Of a DNA stretch of 59,129 bases, positions 8,125 through 16,786 are shown piece by piece. The position numbers and the translations under genes were made by a program. Position 1 is the stretch's first letter, and each line of letters opens with the position of its first letter. This stretch comes from Pantoea sp. 18069 (GTDB lineage Bacteria > Pseudomonadota > Gammaproteobacteria > Burkholderiales > Burkholderiaceae_C): assembly GCF_902706035.1 (NCBI RefSeq), contig NZ_CACSJA010000033.1:1-59129 (forward strand), given 5' to 3'. The notes beneath the pieces were generated by a model. It did no database searches. It saw only the letters and a program-made list of their open reading frames with translations, and was not told where the DNA came from.

Positions 8125-8574
8125 ATGACTCTTGCCTATTCGGGGCTTCTGACGCAGCTGGCGCAGCACATCGGCATCGATGCCGGCAGTTTGCTGGCGC
8201 AGCAGGTGCTGCGCATCGGGGAGCTGGATGTTTTCCTGCAGCAAGGGGGTACGCCGGAAGCGCCGGAAGTACTGTTGTGCAGCGTGTTGGGCCGGCCGTG
8301 CGCCCAGCGCTTTGCCGAAGTCCTGCGCACGCTGATGCAGGCCAACCACCGGGGGATGGGAACGGCCGGTGGCACGCTGGGCCTGTCGCCTGCAGGGGAT
8401 GCGATCAGCTGGAGCCAGCGCCGGGCTGCGCGCGACCTGGACGGCGCGATGCTGGCTGCCGGGATCGCCGGCTTTGCCGCGCTGGGCCAGGCCTGGATGC
8501 AGTATGTGATCGCAGACCCGGGCGAGGCGGCGCAGGTCTCGGCACATGTCCTGGACGCGGGGATGCGGGCCTGA
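8125..8574 (+). CDS. CesT/Tir-type type III secretion chaperone
   Basis: A small protein of 149 residues with the profile of class I type III chaperones: an N-terminal amphipathic helix (MTLAYSGLLTQLAQHIGI), a beta region with short acidic/hydrophobic strands (ELDVFLQQ, PEVLLCSVLG) and C-terminal helices. In this family dimers hold the N-terminal region of an effector unfolded until secretion. The next gene begins 23 nt after its stop, and such adjacency of chaperone and effector is the usual arrangement. No secretion apparatus gene is in the window. Assigned by fold pattern and context, not by a diagnostic residue. Confidence 0.65.
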   Translation: MTLAYSGLLTQLAQHIGIDAGSLLAQQVLRIGELDVFLQQGGTPEAPEVLLCSVLGRPCAQRFAEVLRTLMQANHRGMGTAGGTLGLSPAGDAISWSQRRAARDLDGAMLAAGIAGFAALGQAWMQYVIADPGEAAQVSAHVLDAGMRA

Positions 8575-8596
8575 CGGCGCCCGGGAAACCAGCACC

Positions 8597-10204
8597 ATGT
8601 CGCTTGATTCCAGCAGACCACTTCCTTCCAGCGGGGCATTGCCGCTGCCAAGGCCATGCACGACAGAGGGCGACAACCCGGTCCCTCCCGCACAAACGGG
8701 CAAGGGCATGGCGTTCACCGGCACAGGTGCGCTGCAGGGGCAGCGGATCAGTGTGCCGGAGTCGAGCGCCGCCCCCGAGCCTGGTGACACGACCGGCCTG
8801 CCGCCGCAAGTGCAGCACGCGCTGCAGCAGTCCGAGGGCGAACTGAATGGGCAAATGAACGCGCAGTTGCAGCCTCTTGCCGACCTGTCACCGCTGTACA
8901 TCCCCGCGCCGCAGAGCCTGGCGACGAATCCGCAGGTGATAGCCCTGCTGCAGGCGCACGCCCAGGCGGCGGGCACTTGTCTGTCGCATCCGGAAATAGT
9001 GGCCTATGTGGCGCTGGGCGAGCGCGTGGTGCGCGCAATCGAGGCGTCGGTCGCCGAGGATGCGCAAACCGCGACGCCGACGCCGACGCGGCCGCAGGTG
9101 GACGGCATGGAGTTGACGCCCAATCTGGAGGCGATGCGGGCGATTGCCTGGTATGTGGTCGCCTGCGCGGCCCAGCAGGACGTCAACCAGCAGGCCATGG
9201 GCACGACGAGGAAGGTCGGGGAGCAGGAGATCACCGACCTGACAATCAGCGGCTCCTATCTGCTCAAGGACCCGCACAACGCGCTCTACCATTTCATGAG
9301 CAGCGGTCCGCTGGCCTATTCCCGGATATCAACGCATTTCAATGAACTCTCGGAAGGCTCCCCCGGTTATTTAGGCCATGCCGATCAGCGCGGGATAGAG
9401 GACTACGCCAGGCGCCTGCCAGGCGAAAACGGCACGATATTGTTCGACAGGCTCAAGGATGGCGAGAATAAATTGATCTTCTTCAAGTTCGAGTATGCCG
9501 GCGTCCCCACGCTGCTCAGCGGACAGAAGGTGGACGACCGGGGGCAAGGCGGTGGCAGCTACTTTGAGGTCCTCCAGCGTGTGTGGAGTCACGCAACGAG
9601 CTTTATCTCGACAAGCCTCGTCACGACGCCCGGCGTGGAGCGCAAGGAGCATGTCTACAAAGGGCTGCTGGAGAGCGCGGTGTACCGACCGTTCCTGGCA
9701 CTGGTCCAGATGGCCGCAGCGCTGGGCCGGCTGGAGGAGGGTGCGACGGTGGGTGGGCATGCGACGCAGTCGAAAAACCAGGGGTTGCCCCATCTGGAGC
9801 GGACCTTGAGGCAGCTCGAGGCGAACATCAAGGCACAGCCCGAACAGACCCCGGAGCTGGCGGCGTTGATGGCGGATGTGCATGCGCTGAGGGAGACAAT
9901 CCAGCAGGCCAAGGACCAACTGGGCGCGCAATCCAGCCACCTGGGAATCACCCGCCGAGGGGGCGAAACCCATGTGGACCTGAACCCGCGGCGTGTCCTT
10001 CGCGAACCGGCACAAGAAAGTTCCACGCAGCCCGGGCGCGGTGCGGCGCTGGCACCAGGCGCAGGGCTGTTCGGGGCAGTCGATGACGAGTTTGACGCCG
10101 AGCTCATAGAAGCCGACATCCATGAGGAGCTTGATACGGGGACCATCGATGACGAGTTCGATGCCGAACTCATCTCTGCGGCCAAAAAGGACGGCGGAGC
10201 TTAG
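8597..10204 (+). CDS. Candidate type III secreted effector, unknown function
   Basis: A 535-residue protein not recognised as any named effector family. The first 60 residues are rich in Ser, Pro and Thr and poor in order (SLDSSRPLPSSGALPLPRP), as in type III secretion signals. The middle (about 150-350) looks globular, with GSYLLKDPHNALYHFMSSGP and KLIFFKFEYAGVPTLL. Residues about 385-460 are helical. The acidic tail carries DDEFDAELI twice, about 20 residues apart. It follows the CesT-like chaperone and its stop overlaps the end of kynU by 4 bp. The start at 8597 was chosen because it clears the chaperone stop; the Shine-Dalgarno sequence is weak. Confidence 0.65.
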   Translation: MSLDSSRPLPSSGALPLPRPCTTEGDNPVPPAQTGKGMAFTGTGALQGQRISVPESSAAPEPGDTTGLPPQVQHALQQSEGELNGQMNAQLQPLADLSPLYIPAPQSLATNPQVIALLQAHAQAAGTCLSHPEIVAYVALGERVVRAIEASVAEDAQTATPTPTRPQVDGMELTPNLEAMRAIAWYVVACAAQQDVNQQAMGTTRKVGEQEITDLTISGSYLLKDPHNALYHFMSSGPLAYSRISTHFNELSEGSPGYLGHADQRGIEDYARRLPGENGTILFDRLKDGENKLIFFKFEYAGVPTLLSGQKVDDRGQGGGSYFEVLQRVWSHATSFISTSLVTTPGVERKEHVYKGLLESAVYRPFLALVQMAAALGRLEEGATVGGHATQSKNQGLPHLERTLRQLEANIKAQPEQTPELAALMADVHALRETIQQAKDQLGAQSSHLGITRRGGETHVDLNPRRVLREPAQESSTQPGRGAALAPGAGLFGAVDDEFDAELIEADIHEELDTGTIDDEFDAELISAAKKDGGA

Positions 10205-11523
10205 GTCACTGCCTGGCGCTGGTGAAAACGCCCCTCGCGCCACTCGCCCGTTTCCAGCACCTGGCGCAGTTGCTCGACCGCGTTCCAGACGTCCTCGAAA
10301 CCGACATACAGCGGCGTGAAGCCAAAGCGCAGTATGTCCTTGTGCACGCCCAGGCCGCCGTCGCCCTGGCGGAAGTCGCCGATCACGCCGCGCGCGATCA
10401 GCGCCTGGACGATGGCGTAGGCGCCGCTGCCCTGGCCGCTGACTCCCTGGTCCGCGCCCAGGCCTTCGGCGCGTGCGAGGCAGACCTGCGAGCCGCGCTT
10501 GTCATGCGCGCGCGGCGTAGCGAGTTCCAGTCCGTGGCCCGCGCAGCGCGTTTCGACGAGGGCGATGAACAGATCGGTCAGCGCCAGCGACTTGGCGCGC
10601 AGCGCCTCCATGCCGCCCAGCGCTTCGCTGGCGCTGAACACGTCGAGCCCGCATTGCAGCGCCGACAGGCTGATGATGGGCTGGGTGCCGCACAGGTAGC
10701 GGCGAATGCCTTCGGCGGGCGTGTAGTGGGGCGTGAACTGGAACGGCGCCGCATGGCCGAACCAGCCCGCGAGCGGCTGGGCGCAGCGGTTGACGACGCG
10801 CGGATGGGCCCAGACAAAGGCCGGCGCGCCCGGGCCGCCGTTGAGGTATTTGTAGCCGCAGCCGACGGCGAAGTCGGCATCGGCCGCGTGCAGGTTGATG
10901 GGCACGGCACCCGCGCTGTGGCACAGGTCCCAGACGCACAGGATGCGCCGCGCATGGGCCGCGGCCGTGATCTGCGCCATGTCGTGCATCGCGCCCGTGC
11001 GGTAGTTCACATGGGTCAGCAGCAAGATGGCCGCATCGTCGCCCAGCGCCCCCAGGATTTCCCCGGGCTCGAGCAGCACCAGCTCCAGCCCGTGCTGGGC
11101 GCAGATCGATTCGGCGATATAGAGGTCGGTGGGGAAGTTACTGCGCTCGGTCAGCAGCTTCTTGCGCGCCGGGCCGTCTTCGGCCGCGATGCGCGCCGCG
11201 GCCGTGAGCACCTTGAACAGGTTGATCGACGTGGTGTCGGTGAACACCAGTTCATCGGCGCGCGCGCCCAGCCAGGGGGCGAACTGGTTGCCCAGGCGCA
11301 GCGGCAGGTCGACCCAGCCGGCCTTGTTCCAGGAGGTGATCAGGTCCTGCGCCCATTCCTGCTGGACCACCTGCGCCACGCGCGCCGCTGCGGCTTTGGG
11401 CGCCACGCCCAGCGAATTGCCGTCGAGGTAGATCTGGCCCGCGGGCAGGGTGAACAGGTCGCGCAGCGCGCGCAGCGGGTCCTGGGCGTCGCGTTCGCGG
11501 CAGTCTTGCAAGGTGATTGTCAT
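10201..11523 (-). CDS. kynU: Kynureninase
   Basis: A PLP enzyme that cleaves L-kynurenine to anthranilate and L-alanine. The 440-residue protein shows IYLDGNSLGVAPKAA (about 30-44), VFTDTTSINLFKVL (phosphate-binding region, about 92-105), WDLCHSAGAVPINLH (PLP aspartate, about 200-214) and CGYKYLNGGPGAPAFVW with the Schiff-base lysine (about 224-240). The start at 11523 has GGAGA at a 6-nt distance. It is the last gene of the permease-kynB-kynU operon. Its stop (10201-10203) overlaps that of the convergent effector gene. Confidence 0.96.
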   Translation of the reverse strand: MTITLQDCRERDAQDPLRALRDLFTLPAGQIYLDGNSLGVAPKAAAARVAQVVQQEWAQDLITSWNKAGWVDLPLRLGNQFAPWLGARADELVFTDTTSINLFKVLTAAARIAAEDGPARKKLLTERSNFPTDLYIAESICAQHGLELVLLEPGEILGALGDDAAILLLTHVNYRTGAMHDMAQITAAAHARRILCVWDLCHSAGAVPINLHAADADFAVGCGYKYLNGGPGAPAFVWAHPRVVNRCAQPLAGWFGHAAPFQFTPHYTPAEGIRRYLCGTQPIISLSALQCGLDVFSASEALGGMEALRAKSLALTDLFIALVETRCAGHGLELATPRAHDKRGSQVCLARAEGLGADQGVSGQGSGAYAIVQALIARGVIGDFRQGDGGLGVHKDILRFGFTPLYVGFEDVWNAVEQLRQVLETGEWREGRFHQRQAVT

Positions 11524-11587
11524 GGTGTCTCCGTCAGTTAATCAATCGCTTTACCCACAGTTCGTGGACCTGGCGTGTCCCCGCGCA

Positions 11588-11708
11588 GGGGCACCGAGCA
11601 AGGGCCGCCCCGCAGCGAGGGTGCCGTCCCTCGCCGGGCGCCCCCCTCCACCGAAGGATGAGAGGGGGAAGCGGGGGCCCGCCCAGGGCGTAAGCCGCTC
11701 AGGGGGTG
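11588..11708. repeat. Dispersed intergenic repeat R2, copy 1
   Basis: Begins GGGGCACCGAGCAAGGGCCG and ends CCGCTCAGGGGGTGG. Copies with the same two ends occur at 26357-26449 and 54366-54443. In all three cases it abuts the 3' end of a minus-strand gene; here it supplies the kynB stop codon (11699-11701). It is rich in self-complementary G/C segments, so it probably folds in RNA. Confidence 0.7.
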
Positions 11709-12331
11709 GTTCGAAGTATCGCGCGCACCGGCGAGGCATCGGCCTGCGTGAGCTTGAGCGGCAGCGCGATCAGTTCGTAGTCGCCTTCGGGCACGGCGTC
11801 GAGCACCAGGTTCTCGAGCACGCGCAGGCCGCGCCGACGTATCACCTGGTGGCTGTCCAGCGTCTTGCTGCTCGCCGGGTCTATGCTCGCGGTATCGATG
11901 CCTATCAGCCGCACGCCCAGATCAGCCAGGCGCTCTACGGTCTCGGGCGCATACGCCGCGAGATCCGCATCCCAGCCCGTGGGCGCCTGCGCGTAGGTGC
12001 GCACCAGCACGCGCTCCGGCAAATCGGGCGTGATCGCATGCGCGAGGTGCTGCCACAGCAGCAGCGGCCCGCGTGCAATCGCGTGGATCACGCGGCACGG
12101 GCCGAGAAAAGTCTCGAGATCCACATCGCCGATGGCCGCGCCATCGGGCGCGTAATGCAGCGGCGCATCGGCATGCGCGCCGACATGCGGCGACAGCGTG
12201 ATCGCGCTGACATTGACCGGGCAGTCGGGCGAGATCGTCGCGCACCATTGCTGGCTGTAGGGCGTGTCGCCCGGGAACACCGGGCTGGCGCTGTGGATTG
12301 CAGGGGAGATATCCCAGAGTTGCTGTGGCAT
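11699..12331 (-). CDS. kynB: Kynurenine formamidase (arylformamidase)
   Basis: A metal-dependent hydrolase that releases formate from N-formylkynurenine. The 210-residue protein shows the cyclase-like signature HVGAHADAPLHY (about 49-60), equivalent to HxGTHxDxPxH, which binds the metal ions. PVFPGDTPY near the N-terminus is also typical. The ATG at 12331 has GGAG 5 nt upstream; a GTG at 12337 is less likely. It is transcribed with the permease upstream (40-bp gap) and kynU downstream. The stop codon lies inside repeat R2, so the last residues may have been changed by its insertion. Confidence 0.95.
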   Translation of the reverse strand: MPQQLWDISPAIHSASPVFPGDTPYSQQWCATISPDCPVNVSAITLSPHVGAHADAPLHYAPDGAAIGDVDLETFLGPCRVIHAIARGPLLLWQHLAHAITPDLPERVLVRTYAQAPTGWDADLAAYAPETVERLADLGVRLIGIDTASIDPASSKTLDSHQVIRRRGLRVLENLVLDAVPEGDYELIALPLKLTQADASPVRAILRTTP

Positions 12332-12371
12332 GGTCACTCCACTGTAAACCGCGCGCAGGCCGCCAGGGCGC

Positions 12372-13736
12372 TCAGCGGCGCCGGAACCACAGCGCGTAGA
12401 CCAGCAGCAGCACGGCCAGGAAAGGCACGCCGGTCAGCAGCGTCAGGTGGAATTCCTCGGTGAAGTAGGTCGTGACCAGCACGCCGAGCATCAGCACGGC
12501 GCCCAGCAGCGTGAGCACCGGAAAACCCCACATGCGAAACGCCAGCGGCCGGTTGCCTTCGGCCTTCCAGCGCGCGCGGAAGAACAGGTGGGTGACGAAC
12601 ACCATGAACCAGGTGAACATCGCGCCGAACATGGCGATGGACATCATCCAGACCAGCGACTTCTCGGGCTGCCAGACGTTGAGCACCATGGCCACGGCAA
12701 TGCCTGCGCAGGAGACCGCGATCGCGCGCGTGGGCACGCCGCGGCGGTTGAGCCGGCCCAGCGCCGCAGGCGCATAGCCGCCGCGCGAGAGACTGAACAT
12801 CATGCGCGAGGTCACATACAGCTGGCTGTTCATCGCCGACAGCGCCGCGACCAGCACCACGAAATTGAGCACATGCGCGGCGCCGGGAATGCCGATGATT
12901 TCCATCACCTGCACGAAGGGGCTCCTGTCGGTGCCGGCCGCGTGCCAGGGCACGATGGCCAGCATCAGCGCCAGCGTCAGCAGATAGAACAGCACCAGCC
13001 GCAGCACCGTGGTGCGAAACGCGCTGGTGATGGCTTTTTGCGGGTCCCGGGCCTCGCCCGCGGCGACCGCGATTGCTTCGAGGCTCAGATAGCTGAAGAT
13101 CGCGACGATCACGGCGACCCAGCAGCCCCACAGGCCGTTGGGAAAGAAGCCACCCTGCTGCGTGTAGTGGTGAAAGCCTATGTCCGGGCGCTGCGCGCCG
13201 AACACCACATAGGCGCCGATCAGGATGAAGGCCACGATGGCGACGATCTTGACCATGGAAAAAACGTATTCGACCTGGCCGAAGGCCTTGACGCTGGAGG
13301 CATTGACCGCGACCAGCGCGGCGGAGAAGACCGCCACCCAGAGCCAGCGCGGCGAATCGGGAAACCAGTAGCCCATGTACAGTCCCACGGCCGTGACTTC
13401 CATGCCCACGGCCAGCACCACGGCGGCCCAATAGGCGTAGCGCACGAGAAAGCCGGCCCAGGGCGCGATGTAGTGTTCGGCATAGGCGCCAAACGAGCCC
13501 GAGGTCGGGTGGGCGACGGTCATTTCGGCCAGGCAGCCCATGAGCAGCAGCGAGATCAGCGCGCCTATTGCATAGCTGAGCAGCACGCTCGGGCCGGCAA
13601 AGCCGATCGCGAACGCGCTGCCCATGAACAGGCCCGTGCCGATCGCGCCGCCGATGGCGATCATCACGATCTGCGCGCCGCTCAGGTGCTGCTGCAGGCC
13701 GGTCTCGCGCTGCTGTATTTCTTCGAAGGTGGCCAT
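12372..13736 (-). CDS. Amino-acid permease (APC superfamily)
   Basis: A 454-residue inner-membrane transporter with about 12 hydrophobic segments. The first membrane helix region IVMIAIGGAIGTGLFMGS (about 24-41) is the amino-acid transporter (AAT) signature, with the unwound GGAIGTG substrate site. It resembles aromatic and GABA-type permeases. As the first gene of the kynB-kynU operon it probably imports tryptophan or kynurenine; this assignment is positional. Confidence 0.88.
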   Translation of the reverse strand: MATFEEIQQRETGLQQHLSGAQIVMIAIGGAIGTGLFMGSAFAIGFAGPSVLLSYAIGALISLLLMGCLAEMTVAHPTSGSFGAYAEHYIAPWAGFLVRYAYWAAVVLAVGMEVTAVGLYMGYWFPDSPRWLWVAVFSAALVAVNASSVKAFGQVEYVFSMVKIVAIVAFILIGAYVVFGAQRPDIGFHHYTQQGGFFPNGLWGCWVAVIVAIFSYLSLEAIAVAAGEARDPQKAITSAFRTTVLRLVLFYLLTLALMLAIVPWHAAGTDRSPFVQVMEIIGIPGAAHVLNFVVLVAALSAMNSQLYVTSRMMFSLSRGGYAPAALGRLNRRGVPTRAIAVSCAGIAVAMVLNVWQPEKSLVWMMSIAMFGAMFTWFMVFVTHLFFRARWKAEGNRPLAFRMWGFPVLTLLGAVLMLGVLVTTYFTEEFHLTLLTGVPFLAVLLLVYALWFRRR

Positions 13737-13771
13737 GGCCGGAGAATCTTTCTGCGCGCGACTGCGCGCGC

Positions 13772-13803
13772 CCTTCGACCCTTCGACAGGCTCAGGGTGA
13801 GCG
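13772..13803. repeat. Short dispersed repeat R1 (CCTTCGACAGGCTCAGG type)
   Basis: CCCTTCGACCCTTCGACAGG followed by CTCAGGGTGAGCGGGTAAGA. Related units occur near 4611-4640, 4750-4770, 16671-16712, 26262-26297, 49443-49530, 56606-56660 and 56690. They sit only between genes and pair with inverted copies in places. Confidence 0.6.
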
Positions 13804-13868
13804 GGTAAGAGGCTCGGGGCGAACGGAGTGATCCGTGCGTCCCGAGGCCGTCAGGGATGAGCGGCAGC

Positions 13869-14792
13869 TTAGCCCGTTTGCTTGCCGATGAGCAAATATT
13901 CCATCAGCGCCTTCTGCACATGCATGCGGTTTTCGGCTTCTTCCCAGACCACGGACTGCGGGCCGTCTATGACTTCGGCTTCGACTTCCTCGCCGCGGTG
14001 CACCGGCAGGCAGTGCATGAACAGCGCGTCGGAGCGCGCCGCGGCCATCATCTCGGCGTCCACGCACCAGTCGGCGAAGGCCTTCTTGCGGGCCTCGTTC
14101 TCGGCTTCGTAGCCCATGCTGGTCCAGACGTCGGTCGTGACCAGGTCGGCGCCGGCGCAGGCTTCGAGCGGGTCCTTGAAGATCGCATAGCTGCCGGGGT
14201 TGGCGGCCTTGCCGTTGAAGGCCAGCTGCTCGTCGACTTCATAGCCGCCGGGCGTGCTCACATGCACCTTGAAGCCCAGCAGGTCGGCGGCCTGCAGCCA
14301 GGTGTTGGCCATGTTGTTGCCGTCGCCGACCCAGGCCACGGTCTTGCCCTGGATGGAGCCGCGGTGCTCGATGAAGGTGAAGATGTCGGCCAGGATCTGG
14401 CAGGGGTGGAACTCGTTGGTCAGGCCGTTGATGACGGGCACGCGCGAGAATTCGGCAAAGCGCGCGATGCGCTCCTGGCCGAAGGTGCGGATCATCACCA
14501 GATCGGTCATGCGGCTGATCACGCGCGCGCTGTCCTCGATGGGCTCGGAGCGCCCGAGCTGGCTGTCGCCCGAAGTCAGGTGCACCACCGAGCCGCCGAG
14601 CTGGTACATGCCGGCTTCGAAGCTCACGCGCGTGCGCGTGCTGGCCTTCTCGAAGATCATGGCCAGCGTGCGGTCGCCCAGCGTATGGTGCTTTTCGTAG
14701 TTCTTGAACTTCTTCTTGATCAGCGCGGCGCGTTCGAACAGATAAGCGTATTCCTCGGCGGTGAAGTCACTGAATTGGAGGTAATGCTTCAT
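13869..14792 (-). CDS. argF: Ornithine carbamoyltransferase
   Basis: It joins carbamoyl phosphate and ornithine to citrulline in arginine synthesis. The 307-residue protein has the carbamoyl-phosphate loop EKASTRTRVSFE (about 48-59), the motif HPCQILADIFT (about 128-138), the ornithine loop and HCLPVHRGEEV (about 271-281) with the catalytic Cys. It starts 20 bp downstream of argD, so the two form an operon. Confidence 0.97.
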   Translation of the reverse strand: MKHYLQFSDFTAEEYAYLFERAALIKKKFKNYEKHHTLGDRTLAMIFEKASTRTRVSFEAGMYQLGGSVVHLTSGDSQLGRSEPIEDSARVISRMTDLVMIRTFGQERIARFAEFSRVPVINGLTNEFHPCQILADIFTFIEHRGSIQGKTVAWVGDGNNMANTWLQAADLLGFKVHVSTPGGYEVDEQLAFNGKAANPGSYAIFKDPLEACAGADLVTTDVWTSMGYEAENEARKKAFADWCVDAEMMAAARSDALFMHCLPVHRGEEVEAEVIDGPQSVVWEEAENRMHVQKALMEYLLIGKQTG

Positions 14793-14812
14793 ACGTCTTC
14801 ATTCCTTGCAGT

Positions 14813-16009
14813 TTAGGCAGCCAGCACAGCTTGCACCAGCGGCAGCAGTTTGGCCACGATTTCATCGGCTTCGGCCTCGGTCAGGATCAGCGGCGGCACA
14901 AGACGGATCACGGTGTCGGCGGTGACGCTCAGCAGCAGGCCGGCTTCGGCCGCCTGGCCGATCAGCTGGCCGCAGGGCCTGGACAGCTCGATGCCTATCA
15001 TCAGGCCCTGGCCGCGGATGTCGACCACGCCTTCGAGCGCGCCCAGCTGGGTGCGCAGCGCGGCGCGCAGGTGGTCGCCCACGCTGGTGGCATGCGCGAG
15101 CAGGCCGTCATCTTCCATGATGCGTATGGTTTCTATGCCCGCGCACATGGCCAGCGGGTTGCCGCCGAACGTCGAGCCGTGGTTGCCCGGCTTCAGCACC
15201 TCGGCGGCCTTGCCATGCGCCACGACAGCACCGATGGGCACGCCCGAGCCCAGGCCCTTGGCCAGCGTCATCACGTCGGGCACGATGCCGGCCCACTGGT
15301 GGGCGAACCACTTGCCCGTGCGGCCCATGCCGGCCTGGACTTCGTCGAGGATCAGCAGCCAGCCGCGCGCGTCGCACAGCGCACGCACCTGCTGCAGGTA
15401 TTCGGCGCGCATCGGGTGCAGGCCGCCTTCGCCCTGGATGGGCTCCATCATCACGGCCGTGATGTTGGCATTGCCTTCGGTCGCGGCCAGCAGGCCTTGG
15501 TAGTCGTTGGGCGCGACGCGGATGAAGCCCTCGAGCAGCGGCCCGAAGCCGTCGCGCACCTTGGGATTGCCGGTGGCGGTCATGGTGGCGATCGAGCGGC
15601 CGTGGAACGCATTGTCGTAGACCACGATTTCGGGCCGGGCAATGCCCTGGTCGACGCCGAACTTGCGCGCGATCTTGATCGCGGCTTCGTTGGCTTCGAG
15701 GCCGGTGTTGCAGAAGAACACGTTGGTCATTGCCGAGCGCTCGACCAGCAACCGGGCCAGCGTTTCCTGGCCGGGCACATGGTAGTAGTTCGAGGTGTGG
15801 ATCAGCCGCGTGAGCTGCTGCTGCAGCGCGGGCACCAGGCGCGGGTGGTTGTGGCCCAGCGTGTTCACGGCAATACCGCCGAGCGCATCGAGGTACTCCT
15901 TGCCATTCACGTCCCAGACGCGGCAGCCTTGGCCTCGTTCCAGAGCGATCGGGACGCGGCCATAGGTGTTCATCACGTGGGGCGAGGCAGCCTCAATGAA
16001 AGCGGTCAT
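14813..16009 (-). CDS. argD: Acetylornithine aminotransferase
   Basis: A class III PLP transaminase that converts N-acetylglutamate semialdehyde to N-acetylornithine. The 398-residue protein shows FFCNTGLEANEAAIKIAR (about 99-116), LLILDEVQAGMGRTGKWFAH (about 211-230) with the PLP aspartate, and TLAKGLGSGVPIGA with the lysine (about 242-255). The ATG at 16009 is preceded by GGGAGA; a longer frame to 16048 lacks this. It leads the argD-argF operon and faces the DUF3579 gene. Confidence 0.96.
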   Translation of the reverse strand: MTAFIEAASPHVMNTYGRVPIALERGQGCRVWDVNGKEYLDALGGIAVNTLGHNHPRLVPALQQQLTRLIHTSNYYHVPGQETLARLLVERSAMTNVFFCNTGLEANEAAIKIARKFGVDQGIARPEIVVYDNAFHGRSIATMTATGNPKVRDGFGPLLEGFIRVAPNDYQGLLAATEGNANITAVMMEPIQGEGGLHPMRAEYLQQVRALCDARGWLLILDEVQAGMGRTGKWFAHQWAGIVPDVMTLAKGLGSGVPIGAVVAHGKAAEVLKPGNHGSTFGGNPLAMCAGIETIRIMEDDGLLAHATSVGDHLRAALRTQLGALEGVVDIRGQGLMIGIELSRPCGQLIGQAAEAGLLLSVTADTVIRLVPPLILTEAEADEIVAKLLPLVQAVLAA

Positions 16010-16164
16010 TGCAAAAATCTCCCAAGAATGCGGGGGTGGCATGGACATTGCGTCCTTGCCCGGGTTGAGCGAACTACAATTTTAGATGGGCCGGGCAGGA
16101 TGAAAATTGAGGAATACGCATTACAGCCGTGCAATGGGCCCATGGACCGCTCGGATGCTTAGCT

Positions 16165-16184
16165 TAACTCTTGTATAAGAGTTA
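16165..16184. promoter_or_regulatory. Perfect palindrome in the argD / DUF3579 divergent region
   Basis: TAACTCTTGTATAAGAGTTA consists of two 8-bp inverted arms around GTAT. It lies 156 bp from argD and 66 bp from the DUF3579 gene. The TCTTGTATAAGA core has the form of operators bound by GntR-type dimers, but the regulator is not identified. Confidence 0.45.
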
Positions 16185-16249
16185 GAATCTTCCATTGACC
16201 TTCCGGCGGCGATCCTGCTGTGGTCACATCACTTTGCACAACGATATCG

Positions 16250-16585
16250 ATGGTTTCCCCCAACTCACAAGAACTGTTCATCCAGGGCATGACCCGGGAT
16301 GGAAAAACCTTTCGGCCCAGCGACTGGGCAGAACGCCTGGCCGGCGTCATGAGCCAGTTCCGCCCAGGGGGGGCGCAGCCCGGCAGCCATCTGAGCTATT
16401 CGCCCTGGTGCATTCCCACGACGCTCAACGGCACGAAGTGCGTGGTGCTGCACGCCGACCTGCGTGAGCACGAGCCCATGGCCTGGGATTTCGTGATCAA
16501 CTTCGCCAAGGACAACAACCTGCAGATCGCCGAAGCCTGCCTGCTGCCGGAAGCGCCGCCCAAGGCCTGCGCCGGCCGCGCCTAG
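16250..16585 (+). CDS. DUF3579 domain protein
   Basis: A 111-residue cytoplasmic protein of the conserved betaproteobacterial family DUF3579, function unknown. Recognisable segments are ELFIQGMTRDGKTFRPSDWA, LAGVMSQF and WCIPTTLNGTKCVVLHADL. The start MVSPNSQELF was preferred over the in-frame ATG-like start at 16220 because family members begin close to the SQELFI segment. It stands divergent to argD, an arrangement seen widely in Burkholderiales. Confidence 0.82.
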   Translation: MVSPNSQELFIQGMTRDGKTFRPSDWAERLAGVMSQFRPGGAQPGSHLSYSPWCIPTTLNGTKCVVLHADLREHEPMAWDFVINFAKDNNLQIAEACLLPEAPPKACAGRA

Positions 16586-16609
16586 TCGCGCTCCTTTGGC
16601 ATCTCGACC

Positions 16610-16634
16610 AGGCCGGCTTCATGCCGGCTTTTTT
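16610..16634 (+). terminator. Rho-independent terminator of the DUF3579 gene
   Basis: GCCGGC (16612-16617), loop TTCAT, GCCGGC (16623-16628), then six T (16629-16634). Confidence 0.88.
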
Positions 16635-16786
16635 GTGCGTGCCTTGCCAGGCGAGTATCGGGCGCTGAAGCGCCCTTAGACGGGGCCGCCGAGGCAGGCT
16701 CAGGGCAAACGGGTACAAGCCGTTTGTGGTGTGAGCTACGCAGGGGGCGCCGTACGGTTGAGCAGGGCGTCTGCGGTGGGCCAGGC

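Noticed and set aside
14831..16162. 443-codon open frame antisense to argD
   Set aside because: A shadow of a well-supported argD; the composition (His/Arg/Gly-rich) is that of reversed GC-rich coding sequence.
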